The notes beneath the pieces were generated by a model. The model made no database searches and was not told where the DNA came from. It was given only the letters and a program-made list of their open reading frames with translations. A stretch of 39,570 nt of DNA from Bacteroidales bacterium (GTDB lineage: Bacteria > Bacteroidota > Bacteroidia > Bacteroidales > F082). Every line of letters starts with the position of its first letter. Position 1 is the first letter of the stretch. The position numbers were made by a program, and so were the translations under genes. The DNA lies in NCBI GenBank assembly GCA_017645275.1, contig JAGCPH010000006.1:1-39570 (forward strand). Direction: 5' to 3'. Shown here piece after piece: positions 1 to 7,353 of the stretch.

Positions 1-21
1 CAGGATCAAACTCTTCATTGT
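1..21 (-). rRNA. rrs: 16S rRNA, first ~21 nt (gene runs off the left edge)
   Basis: Read on the minus strand, bases 14 to 1 are AGAGTTTGATCCTG, the conserved sequence at E. coli 16S positions 8-21 (start of the universal 27F site). Counting back seven bases puts the mature 5' end near position 21. The preceding bases (ACAATGA) match what I know of Bacteroidales 16S starts. Only the extreme 5' end is inside the window, so the rest of the rRNA operon lies to the left. Confidence 0.93.
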
Positions 22-177
22 ATATTGTTCTACTTATAAATTATTCTGTTCTACCTGGCGGATTCACCTGTTTGTTAGTCTCTTGGAATTTTTAGGTTCC
101 TTACCTTTCAGACTATGCTATTATTGGCTCATTGCTTTCAAAGAACTCCCCAATCTTTTTTTGATTGATTGGGACTG
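22..177 (-). other. rRNA operon leader with boxA-like site and hairpin
   Basis: This is the transcribed spacer between the rRNA promoter and 16S. On the minus strand it contains GTTCTTTGAAAGCAA (146 to 132), similar to the boxA antitermination element that rRNA leaders carry. Just upstream is a 7-bp hairpin, with CCCAATC at 149-155 pairing with GATTGGG at 167-173. An 8-bp direct repeat (TGTTCTAC on the plus strand) lies at 26-33 and 47-54. The boxA role is inferred from position and similarity only. Confidence 0.6.
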
Positions 178-207
178 CAAAGATACGGCGATTTTTATTA
201 CTGTCAA
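178..207 (-). promoter_or_regulatory. rRNA operon promoter
   Basis: On the minus strand, TATCTTTG (185 to 178) fits the Bacteroidota -7 consensus TAnnTTTG. TTGACAG (207 to 201) sits 15 bp upstream of it. Runs of A and T at 208-245 could act as an upstream activating element, as in strong rRNA promoters. Confidence 0.75.
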
Positions 208-285
208 GAAAAAAATGAAAATTTTTTAAAATATTTTTTATGCATTGAAAATCAATTTGTTGTGACTGAAAATTTCCTACAGGAA

Positions 286-333
286 GGCAAAAATCAGTCT
301 GGAAATTACATTTATAAGGCCTGATTTTTCGCC
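286..333 (-). terminator. hairpin terminator candidate after the AlbA_2 gene
   Basis: AAAAATCAG (289-297) is exactly complementary to CTGATTTTT (321-329). The stem is extended by GGC/GCC (286-288 with 331-333) across a one-base bulge. On the minus strand it follows the AlbA_2 stop codon at 349 by 15 bases and precedes the rRNA promoter. The T-run lies inside the stem rather than after it, so termination is probable but not certain. The remainder of 208-285 shows only AT-rich sequence. Confidence 0.5.
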
Positions 334-348
334 TCCCCTCCGAAAATT

Positions 349-990
349 TTACGCCAAATCGGTCGGGATAAAAAAAATCTTCTTTTCGGTCATCTCCATT
401 TTGACCATTCCAATGAGGATAAAATTGACCAAAATACGTTCTGCAGATTTTTTATTCAGATGGGATATTTCCATAAAATCCTCGAAGCTGATCTTGCCGT
501 GTTCGTTAAGGTAGCGCAGAAGCAGCATTTCTTCGTCAGTAAACGTGATTCTGATGTTGTTTTTGTCTTTTTCGTGCTTCCATACCTTAATTAATATACT
601 ATTGGCGACGATATTTTCGTCTTTTACGCGCACATACACCTTATATATATTATTATGGTCAGGAGCCTGGTGTTTGTGGTACTTGCTTTTCGGAATTATC
701 ACTTCCAGCACGGTTTTTCCGTTGATATTCCATTCTTTGGCCGTATATTCGACTTCTGGACGGCAATACATCTGTGCTGCAGTCTGTATCATGTGCTTCT
801 CTTCTTCGGATCTTATGCCCGAAATAGCGCCGTTATCTTTCACACCTATTAATAATCGTCCTCCGTCGGTGTTCGCGAATGCCACGAGCGAGCGGGCGAT
901 CTTTTTGCTGTCAGACACCTCAAACTTGAAATCGAGCATCTGATGTTCGCCCTCTGCAATCAGTTTTTGAATATGGCCAATCTTTTTCAT
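349..990 (-). CDS. AlbA_2-domain (Schlafen-type) putative DNA/ATP-binding protein
   Basis: This 213-aa protein begins with an AlbA_2-like domain (about residues 10-120). It shows the typical pattern of a charged start (EHQMLDFK), then SLVAFANTDGGRLLIGVKDNG, the signature of the AlbA_2/Schlafen group formerly called divergent AAA-4. The C-terminal third (about 145-213) looks like a winged helix: FTDEEMLLLRYLNEHGKIS, then a helix with KKSAERILVNFILIGMV. Such proteins are often annotated as transcriptional regulators, but the biochemical role is unproven. It is monocistronic, facing the rRNA operon, and is followed by a terminator-like hairpin. A TAnnTTTG element at 1006-999 is so close to the ATG that the mRNA would be nearly leaderless. 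The family call is firm and the function open. Confidence 0.85.
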   Translation of the reverse strand: MKKIGHIQKLIAEGEHQMLDFKFEVSDSKKIARSLVAFANTDGGRLLIGVKDNGAISGIRSEEEKHMIQTAAQMYCRPEVEYTAKEWNINGKTVLEVIIPKSKYHKHQAPDHNNIYKVYVRVKDENIVANSILIKVWKHEKDKNNIRITFTDEEMLLLRYLNEHGKISFEDFMEISHLNKKSAERILVNFILIGMVKMEMTEKKIFFIPTDLA

Positions 991-998
991 ACGATGTG

Positions 999-1006
999 CA
1001 AAAATA
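999..1006 (-). promoter_or_regulatory. -7 element for the AlbA_2 gene
   Basis: TATTTTTG on the minus strand matches TAnnTTTG. With a start site 5-7 bases downstream, the transcript would begin only a few bases before the ATG at 990. No clear -33 TTTG is seen. Confidence 0.45.
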
Positions 1007-1547
1007 GTAAAAAAATACGAGCCTCTAAATTTTGTAACGAGAATTTTGATTACAGCGGTGGAATAGGGCAGAGGTGCAAAAAAGGCTTTTTAGCCGTTTT
1101 AAGCGCACCAAATTTTTGGGGTACATACATGGGCATTTGGCGTAAAAAAGTGTCTTAAACATAAAATTCAAAATTGTAAATAGCTGTAGTTGCGATTTTT
1201 GATTAATATTTACAAAAATAAATTATGGTTTATAAAACAATGATAATCAATTGGATATAATTTTGTAAATGGTAATAATACAAATGTAAAATATTTAATA
1301 AAAAATTACAACTATAAAAACAGGCAGATGTTAATAAAAAATTACATAAATAAATGAAAAACAATATGTAAAGTGTAAATAAGTGAATAAATACTTTAAA
1401 AATAGTATAAATTGTGTGATTTTTTAAAATGATACATTATTGTTGGATAACTGAATGATAAAGAATGATATAGAGGTGAAATTATAACCAAATATTAAAG
1501 AATTTTAACATTATCTGAAGATTTACAAAAATAAAGTGAATATTTTT

Positions 1548-1578
1548 TACTTTTGTATTGTTTTTATTTTTACTTTTG
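1548..1578 (+). promoter_or_regulatory. two -7 elements upstream of the XRE gene
   Basis: TACTTTTG occurs at 1548-1555 and again at 1571-1578, each inside the repeated string TTTTTACTTTTGTA. Both fit TAnnTTTG, but neither has a TTTG at the usual 19-21 bp distance. The second would give a leader of about 40 nt. Confidence 0.4.
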
Positions 1579-1610
1579 TAATCTCAAACGTTATTAAAAT
1601 CGAAAATTTA

Positions 1611-1616
1611 AGGAGG
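1611..1616 (+). promoter_or_regulatory. strong Shine-Dalgarno site AGGAGG
   Basis: AGGAGG lies 8 bases before the ATG at 1625. This is a textbook ribosome binding site and is unusual here, because nearly every other gene in the window lacks one. It fixes the start of the XRE gene. Confidence 0.7.
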
Positions 1617-1624
1617 GACATATC

Positions 1625-2050
1625 ATGGAAGAAATCAAAGATAGGCTTGCTCACATTTTGAGAGCGAAAAATTTGACGGCTACACAGTTTGCAGAATTGA
1701 TGGAAATTCAGCCTTCAAATGTGTCGCATCTGCTCAACGGCAGAAACAAACCGAGCCTCGATTTTTTGATCAAATTGAAAGAGGTTTTTCCTGAATACAG
1801 CTTCGATTGGATCATTATGGGTAAGAAGCCGATAACCATAAATGAGCCTGCCCCAACCCAGCTTGAAAAGAATAATATGATATTCGAGGAGGCAGACGAT
1901 GAAAAAATAGTAAAATTCGACAATATTGAGAATGATATTATAGATGATATCGTTGATAATCAAAAGATTACAATCCAATCAGGTGATATAGATAAGATTA
2001 TATTGACGTATTCTGATAAAACATTTGAAATATTGACTCCTAAAAAATAA
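1625..2050 (+). CDS. XRE-family helix-turn-helix transcriptional regulator
   Basis: This is a 141-aa protein. Residues 5-60 form a Cro/C1-type HTH: the segment TATQFAELMEIQPSNVSHLLNGRNKPS contains the two helices and the recognition-helix pattern. Residues 75-141 form an acidic tail rich in Asp and Ile (for example DNIENDIIDDIVDN) with no recognisable domain, perhaps an oligomerisation or partner-binding segment. Stand-alone regulators of this layout are common in Bacteroidales, usually with unknown targets. The long upstream region with repeated TGTAAA half-sites is a natural candidate for autoregulation. No toxin or phage gene lies next to it, so I do not call it an antitoxin or phage repressor. 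Confidence 0.85.
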   Translation: MEEIKDRLAHILRAKNLTATQFAELMEIQPSNVSHLLNGRNKPSLDFLIKLKEVFPEYSFDWIIMGKKPITINEPAPTQLEKNNMIFEEADDEKIVKFDNIENDIIDDIVDNQKITIQSGDIDKIILTYSDKTFEILTPKK

Positions 2051-2095
2051 ATTTACACCTATTTAATTAATAGTAGGCATTTTATCAAAAATTTG

Positions 2096-2103
2096 TATCT
2101 TTG
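2096..2103 (+). promoter_or_regulatory. -7 element for the NrnA-like gene
   Basis: TATCTTTG matches TAnnTTTG. It lies upstream of the ATG at 2129, giving a leader of about 19 nt. It overlaps the in-frame ATG at 2093, which argues against that longer start. Confidence 0.6.
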
Positions 2104-2128
2104 TAAGTTTAAAAATTACACTGATATA

Positions 2129-3151
2129 ATGCGTAAACAATTGTTTTTCAATACTTTTGCTGAATATATAAAACGATATAAACGGGTCGTTATACTCACA
2201 CACGTCAATCCTGACGGGGATGCAATAGGCTCGTCTATGGCATTTTATTACTTCCTGACGAAGCTAGGCGTTGAAGCGAAAGTGATTGTACCTAACGATT
2301 TTCCTGGTTTTTTGTCGTGGATGCCAGGCGTTGAGAATATTTTGATATTTGATAAAAATTCTGATAAAGGTGTTGAATATCTTAACAATGCTGAATTGAT
2401 ATGCTATCTTGATTTTAATCATCCGTCGCGTACAGGATTGGTACACAATGACTTATGTCATTGCAAAAAGACTCCGCGACTGCTGATTGACCATCACAGA
2501 GATGCTGATTTCTCACAGTTTGAGATGTATTTGTCGGAGGTTGAGACATCGAGCACATCGGAATTGGTGGCGGAACTGATTCAGTATCATGGATTTGACA
2601 AATATTTGGACGATAATATCGCTACATGTCTACTGGTAGGAATAATGACTGATACAGGCTCGTTTTCACATTCGATATATCATCCGGAAACGTTTGAGTT
2701 GTGTGGCAAGATGATTTCTCCTACAGTAAATTATCAATTGATACACAATAAGATATACAATACATTCTCAGAAAACAGACTTCGTTTGCTGGGCTTTTGT
2801 ATAAGCAACAGGATGAAAGTTCTCAATGAATATCATACTGCTTATATCTATTTAAGCAAACAAGATCTTGAAACTTATAATTACCAAGTTGGCGATACTG
2901 AAGGTGTTGTGAATTTCCCATTGATGATTGATGATATAAAAATGGCCGTGTTAATCACTGAACGTCAAGGAGTTATAAGATTTTCATTCAGATCGAAAGG
3001 AGATTTTTCGGTTCATGAATTGGCTTCTGCACATTTCAATGGTGGAGGACATGTGAATGCTGCCGGTGGCACGCTGGAATGTTCGCTGGATATGGCTGTT
3101 GAGAAGTTTTTAACAATTTTACCTCAATATAAGGCGTTGTTAAGCAAATAA
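2129..3151 (+). CDS. nrnA: DHH-family phosphoesterase, NrnA-like (oligoribonuclease / pAp phosphatase)
   Basis: This 340-aa protein has two domains. The N-terminal DHH domain carries LTHVNPDGDAIGSS (DGDA at about 29-32), a later acidic motif (YLDFNHPSRTG), the DHH motif in LLIDHHRDAD, and MTDTGSF. These supply the Mn-binding Asp and His residues. The C-terminal DHHA1 domain ends with HFNGGGHVNAAGG, the substrate-binding GGGH motif. NrnA enzymes degrade 2-5 nt RNAs and dephosphorylate 3'-phosphoadenosine 5'-phosphate in the cytoplasm. I choose the ATG at 2129 because a promoter covers the one at 2093. The stop codon overlaps the next ATG by one base (TAATG), so it is co-transcribed with the FKBP lipoproteins. 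Confidence 0.88.
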   Translation: MRKQLFFNTFAEYIKRYKRVVILTHVNPDGDAIGSSMAFYYFLTKLGVEAKVIVPNDFPGFLSWMPGVENILIFDKNSDKGVEYLNNAELICYLDFNHPSRTGLVHNDLCHCKKTPRLLIDHHRDADFSQFEMYLSEVETSSTSELVAELIQYHGFDKYLDDNIATCLLVGIMTDTGSFSHSIYHPETFELCGKMISPTVNYQLIHNKIYNTFSENRLRLLGFCISNRMKVLNEYHTAYIYLSKQDLETYNYQVGDTEGVVNFPLMIDDIKMAVLITERQGVIRFSFRSKGDFSVHELASAHFNGGGHVNAAGGTLECSLDMAVEKFLTILPQYKALLSK

Positions 3152-3693
3152 TGTTAAAAAAAATTGAAAAAATATTATTAACGGTTGTTGTTGTCAGTTT
3201 TATGGCAATTTTGACATCATGTGCTGATAATACTGATACCCAGAACGTTAATAATGTTAAAAAACAAGACAGGGAAAGACTTGAGGAGGCCAACAGGTAT
3301 TTGGTTAAACAGGAAAAAGAGATAATTAACGAGTATATCCAAAATAGTGGTAAGGAGTATGATGAAACAGGAACTGGTTTGAGATATCGTATTGTTAATC
3401 AAGGAGATAGCACTATTATTAAAGCTGGCGATATTGTCGTGATGGAATACCAAAACAGTCTGATTAACGGTGAAGTTGTGTATTCATCTGATAATGACGG
3501 ACTTAAATCGTTTGTTGTAGGCAGAGGCGGAGTTGAGAGAGGCTTGGAAGAAGCTGTATTGCATTTGCATAAAGGCGATGAAGCAGAGGTGATTATGCCA
3601 TCGTATTTGGCTTACGGTCTGACTGGTGATGGCAATAAGATTCCACCAAGAAGCATACTCGTTTATAAATTGAAAATTATTGATTATAAATAA
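3151..3693 (+). CDS. FKBP-type peptidyl-prolyl isomerase lipoprotein, one domain
   Basis: This is a 180-aa protein. A signal peptide with lipobox LTSC (Cys24) predicts a lipid-anchored periplasmic or outer-membrane protein. A charged helical linker (about 30-70) leads to one FKBP domain (about 75-180) with GDIVVMEYQNSLINGEVVYSS, then GVERGLEEAVLHLHKGDEAEVIMPSYLAYG and IPPRSILVYKLKI. This is the standard order of FKBP strands and the AYG loop. The canonical FD of the active site (VFDSS) is replaced by VYSS, so isomerase activity may be reduced. It starts by one-base overlap with the upstream phosphoesterase and is followed after 18 bases by a second FKBP gene. Confidence 0.88.
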   Translation: MLKKIEKILLTVVVVSFMAILTSCADNTDTQNVNNVKKQDRERLEEANRYLVKQEKEIINEYIQNSGKEYDETGTGLRYRIVNQGDSTIIKAGDIVVMEYQNSLINGEVVYSSDNDGLKSFVVGRGGVERGLEEAVLHLHKGDEAEVIMPSYLAYGLTGDGNKIPPRSILVYKLKIIDYK

Positions 3694-3711
3694 ATTTAAA
3701 GTATTAAAACC

Positions 3712-4584
3712 ATGAAAAAAGCATTTTTAATTGTTTCAGCATTATGCGTAATGCTTTCAGGATTAACAGGTTGCGGTAAAAAAGCACCTGAAGGCTACAA
3801 AGCCACAAAAAACGGTCTTTTCTACAAATTCTATGTTTGTGATAAAGACGCGGCATTGCCAGAAGTCGGCTATGTGATTGATCTTACACTTGCCTGTTCA
3901 ATCAACGATACCAATGTGATTATTCCTCCGGCGAAGAATATCATCCAGTTGATGGAGCCTTCATTCACGACTGACTTTATGGAAGGTATCGCTATGATGC
4001 ACATTGGCGACTCAGCGTCGTTTATTGTGAACATTGATTCTACTTTCGTTAATGTTTTCATGGCCCCTAAGCTTCCAGAAGAGTTTAACAGTACTGATGT
4101 TATGAGATTTGATATCAAAATCAACGACTTTTATCCACAAAGTGAGTATAAATTAAAAATGATTGAGGCTGTGAAACAGCATTATCCGGAGGAAACAGCT
4201 CGTGCTAAAGAAGAGTTGGATGCATATTTCGCAGAACATAATATTGATGCAAAACCAACATCTACTGGACTTTACTACGTCATGACACAGGAAGGTAACG
4301 GTGAGATGCCTGAGGTTGGCAGCAATGTTAAAGTTCATTATACTGGCAAATTGATTGACGGTACAGTATTTGATTCATCAATTGAACGTGGTGAACCTAT
4401 TGATTTCCCACTGGGAATGGGCCGTGTCATTGCAGGTTGGGACGAAGGAATCATGCTGATGTCGAAAGGAGAGAAGGGTGTGCTTTATATTCCTTACTAT
4501 CTTGGTTATGGTGATAGAGGTGCAGGCGGTGTCATTCCACCATTCGCAACTTTGATTTTTGATGTTGAACTTGTTGATTTTTAA
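3712..4584 (+). CDS. FKBP-type peptidyl-prolyl isomerase lipoprotein, two domains
   Basis: This is a 290-aa lipoprotein with lipobox LTGC (Cys21). Residues 25-145 form a divergent FKBP-like domain that keeps the overall order ([14 protein letters not shown], then [18 protein letters not shown]) but lacks active-site residues. A helical spacer (about 145-185) leads to a C-terminal FKBP domain (about 185-290) that looks fully active: [36 protein letters not shown] and [16 protein letters not shown]. FKBPs of this kind assist folding of exported proteins. It is 18 bases after the one-domain gene and 6 bases before the three-domain gene. Confidence 0.9.
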   Translation: MKKAFLIVSALCVMLSGLTGCGKKAPEGYKATKNGLFYKFYVCDKDAALPEVGYVIDLTLACSINDTNVIIPPAKNIIQLMEPSFTTDFMEGIAMMHIGDSASFIVNIDSTFVNVFMAPKLPEEFNSTDVMRFDIKINDFYPQSEYKLKMIEAVKQHYPEETARAKEELDAYFAEHNIDAKPTSTGLYYVMTQEGNGEMPEVGSNVKVHYTGKLIDGTVFDSSIERGEPIDFPLGMGRVIAGWDEGIMLMSKGEKGVLYIPYYLGYGDRGAGGVIPPFATLIFDVELVDF

Positions 4585-4590
4585 TATCTT

Positions 4591-5916
4591 ATGAAAAGAC
4601 TGCCATTATATCTCTTATCATTTGTGGTCGGTTTAATCCTTCTTTCTTGCGGAAAATCCGGTTTTAAGGGCTTTAAGAAGATGGATAACGGGACGTATAT
4701 GCGTTTCTATAGTGAAAACAAAAACGGTGAGATGCCAAAGGTTGGCGACCATGTTTACATCACTTTTACGGAAAGCATTGGCGATTCGTTAATCTATGAA
4801 AGCGAGTCGGATAACGAATCGGGCAATGAAGTGGAGGTTTTCGAGCCTACGTTTGTGGGAGATATGATGGCTGGTCTTGTAAATATGCATGTGGGTGATT
4901 CGGCTACGGTGGCGTTTTTGATAGACTCATTGTGTATCAAGATGTTTGAGATGGACGCCGTGCCGGATTATCTTACTGCGGGAATGCCGGTATACATTGA
5001 TATCAGGCTTGACAGTATTGTTCCAGCAAAGACTGTAGCTTACAGACAGGCTGAGAAAATGCGCAGAATGAAACAAGATGACGAAGATCGTCTGGCGGTG
5101 TATTATTCTAATGTGAATAATACCATTACCAATGACGGACTTATCATCACTGGGGTCAAAGGGAAGGGGCGTGCACCTCATGATGGCGAAATATTGAAGA
5201 TAAACTTCAGTTTTGTCAGTATGATGGGCGACACGCTGCTTAATTTCTTTGACAGAGAACCTGTTTCAATAATTTATGGTGATTCATATCTCGGAACTGG
5301 CTTTACTGAGGCCATGAGATATGTCCCGGAGGGTGGCGAGGGTCATTTTGTGATACCTTCGGCTCTCGCATATGACAGCGTCGGACTTGAAGGCTATATA
5401 GAGCCTTACACTTCATTTTTCTTAGATGTGAAAAATGTTGACATTATGACATCTGAAGAGTATGAGGCGGAGGAGAAAAAGCTGAAAGAGGCTGAACTTG
5501 CCGATGCTGCCCGCCGTTTGGCTGAGGAACCGGCCAATATGGCGAAATTTATCAAAGACCATGATGTGAATGTGGCACCGAGCGAGTCGGGTGTCTATTA
5601 TCTGGAAATAGTAACAGGCACTGGCGATTTCGTGGATGAAGGCGATATCGTGTCGATCTATTACAGGATGTATAACACTGACGACAAGCTCGTTGACTCA
5701 AATTATGAGATGGAACCGCTTTCGTTTGTTTGTGGTAATGGAGAGATGGTTCCTGCCATCGATGAGGCTGTCCTGAAGATGAGAGTAGGGGGTAAAGCCA
5801 CGATTATTTCACCGTCGGCGATGGGTTTTGGCGATATAGCGGTCGACGAGGCCCTTCCTGCCAATTCAATAGTTATTTTTGATCTGGAGCTTGTTGAGGT
5901 TCAGAAAGCTCGGTAG
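4591..5916 (+). CDS. FKBP-like lipoprotein, three divergent domains
   Basis: This is a 441-aa lipoprotein (lipobox LLSC, Cys20). I see three FKBP-like units at about 25-145, 180-285 and 330-440. Each has the order of a beta strand with GDxxxI, an acidic turn, a PSxxGF/PSALAY-like loop and a final FFLDVKNV / VIFDLELV strand. None retains the full set of active-site aromatics (no VHYTG or VFDSS), so this looks like a non-catalytic chaperone or binding scaffold. A charged helix (about 285-330, EEYEAEEKKLKEAEL) separates units two and three. Its last 44 bases overlap the end of the opposite-strand O-antigen ligase gene. Confidence 0.82.
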   Translation: MKRLPLYLLSFVVGLILLSCGKSGFKGFKKMDNGTYMRFYSENKNGEMPKVGDHVYITFTESIGDSLIYESESDNESGNEVEVFEPTFVGDMMAGLVNMHVGDSATVAFLIDSLCIKMFEMDAVPDYLTAGMPVYIDIRLDSIVPAKTVAYRQAEKMRRMKQDDEDRLAVYYSNVNNTITNDGLIITGVKGKGRAPHDGEILKINFSFVSMMGDTLLNFFDREPVSIIYGDSYLGTGFTEAMRYVPEGGEGHFVIPSALAYDSVGLEGYIEPYTSFFLDVKNVDIMTSEEYEAEEKKLKEAELADAARRLAEEPANMAKFIKDHDVNVAPSESGVYYLEIVTGTGDFVDEGDIVSIYYRMYNTDDKLVDSNYEMEPLSFVCGNGEMVPAIDEAVLKMRVGGKATIISPSAMGFGDIAVDEALPANSIVIFDLELVEVQKAR

Positions 5917-7351
5917 TTTCGTAGAAATTTTCTTTATCGGCATGATAGCAGTCGATGGCTGTTATTATCGCCATGCAACTCCATATAGGCACTGCCAGTT
6001 TGTCGGTGTCTAGGAAGTTGTTTAGTGTGCCGTGTACGAAGTATCCGAGCAGAGCCAAAGTGGCTCCGAGCACAAGTATTTTCGACTCTCTGTTTTTGGC
6101 GCGACGGTATGTCATGAGGCCGCAATACATGAACGTAATCACCAATGTTAAAACTATCAACGACCCGATGAGGCCTTGTTCGGCGAGCGCTCCGATGTAT
6201 TCACTGTGAGCGTTGCCCATATCGCCTGAGTTGGTACTGATGATGGTCTTGTTTTTCGACTCTTGGAAAGGCGCGTAGACAAACTGATAGGTGCCCGGAC
6301 CCCATCCGAAGACTGGTCTCTCTTTGAACATTCTAAATGCTGAGTTCCAACGGTTTATACGTTCCAAATTAGAGGCATCGGTAGAAATGTTGGTCATCGA
6401 CTGGATGTTTTCCATGATGTTTCCTGATGCATCCTGGTCGTTTTTCGATAGAGAATCGAAAATCTGTTGTTGGAAAGTGAAGAACAGGCCGATTAACACA
6501 GCCGCGATGAATGCTATGTATTTAAACCTTATCTTCAGAAGTACACATACCAGCACGCCTAAAGCCGCTATGAGACTTATCCATGAGGCTCGGCAGAAGG
6601 AAAGGATTATGGCGACAACTAGTAGGCACAGCACCGCCAATCCGGCTATGCGTCTGGATTTCTTCATGCCAGGCATACACAGCAATGCTATGCAAAGCAC
6701 GATATAAACTGCCAATGCCGCTCCGTAAGCAGTGTGGTCGTTGTAGAAAGGAGTCATTACCCAGTGGGCTGTGTCGCCGTCAAAACCATGTTTTGCGTGG
6801 TTAATTATGGTATAAACCACAACGATGACCAGACCTGCGATATATAGCCAAACGAAACGGGCGATGTTTTTGGGCTCTTTGAAAAGCACTGCGCACATGA
6901 AATATGCCGGAATCACGAACCATAGCCTTGACACCACAAATTTAATAGAAACCACTGGCATTTCGCTTGTTATTGTGGTGACAATCATCCAAATAAACAT
7001 GATATAAATCACAATGGAGATTGGATGAGTTGATATTTTTACGTCAAATTTATGGTCGTAGAGGTATTTTGCTATAAACAGCACAAGCAAGCCTGCGAGA
7101 AGTGGCTCTACTGGTACGGATAATGCCAGTTGTACATCCAACGACTGGATGTTGATTGACAATGGTGTGAGGAATGATACAAGAAGCAATACTTTGTCGA
7201 GTGAAAACACGTATAATAGCAGAACGCCCAACACTGCTGGTGTTGCGAAAGCCATATATGTGTCTTTTTTGACCACAAAATATAGTCCAACCGCAACGAA
7301 AATCGCGGAAATCACATATAAAGCCGCTGTTTTAACGTGTTTCGATGACAT
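5873..7351 (-). CDS. O-antigen ligase / polymerase family membrane protein
   Basis: This 492-aa integral membrane protein has about 11-12 hydrophobic segments spread over residues 7-465. A long periplasmic loop (about 300-380) contains NRWNSAFRMFKERPVFGWGPGTYQF and NAHSEYIGALAEQGLIGS. The GWGPGTY...HSEY pattern is the signature of the Wzy_C/WaaL family, which transfers or polymerises lipid-linked glycans at the periplasmic face. The tail (about 470-492) is polar. Its start lies 2 bases after the stop of the second Wzz-like gene, so it is the last gene of the polysaccharide operon. Ligase and polymerase cannot be told apart from sequence alone. Confidence 0.87.
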   Translation of the reverse strand: MSSKHVKTAALYVISAIFVAVGLYFVVKKDTYMAFATPAVLGVLLLYVFSLDKVLLLVSFLTPLSINIQSLDVQLALSVPVEPLLAGLLVLFIAKYLYDHKFDVKISTHPISIVIYIMFIWMIVTTITSEMPVVSIKFVVSRLWFVIPAYFMCAVLFKEPKNIARFVWLYIAGLVIVVVYTIINHAKHGFDGDTAHWVMTPFYNDHTAYGAALAVYIVLCIALLCMPGMKKSRRIAGLAVLCLLVVAIILSFCRASWISLIAALGVLVCVLLKIRFKYIAFIAAVLIGLFFTFQQQIFDSLSKNDQDASGNIMENIQSMTNISTDASNLERINRWNSAFRMFKERPVFGWGPGTYQFVYAPFQESKNKTIISTNSGDMGNAHSEYIGALAEQGLIGSLIVLTLVITFMYCGLMTYRRAKNRESKILVLGATLALLGYFVHGTLNNFLDTDKLAVPIWSCMAIITAIDCYHADKENFYETTELSEPQQAPDQK

Positions 7352-7353
7352 TA

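Larger units (their letters stand above)
1007..1624. other. AT-rich non-coding stretch rich in TGTAAA/TTTACA
   Basis: No convincing gene is present in this stretch of about 620 bases. The sequence is very AT-rich from about 1150. TGTAAA or its complement occurs at 1175, 1209, 1264, 1285, 1367, 1374 and 1522 (first base of each). There are two longer direct repeats: a 16-bp one starting TTAATAAAAAATTACA at 1295-1310 and 1331-1346, and ATTTACAAAAATAAA at 1208-1222 and 1521-1535. It precedes a helix-turn-helix regulator gene, so an operator array is possible. Confidence 0.55.

Noticed and set aside
943-1158. 71-codon plus-strand frame overlapping the AlbA_2 promoter
   Set aside because: It starts inside the AlbA_2 gene, has no promoter or domain pattern and an unlikely composition.
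1007-1624. Replication origin
   Set aside because: AT-rich with repeats, but no DnaA-box-like TTATCCACA cluster and no dnaA, gidA or rpmH neighbour.
1625-2050. Antitoxin or phage repressor
   Set aside because: No toxin, integrase or phage gene is next to the XRE gene.
2093-2128. Longer start for the NrnA-like gene
   Set aside because: The added 12 codons run through a good TAnnTTTG promoter element at 2096-2103.
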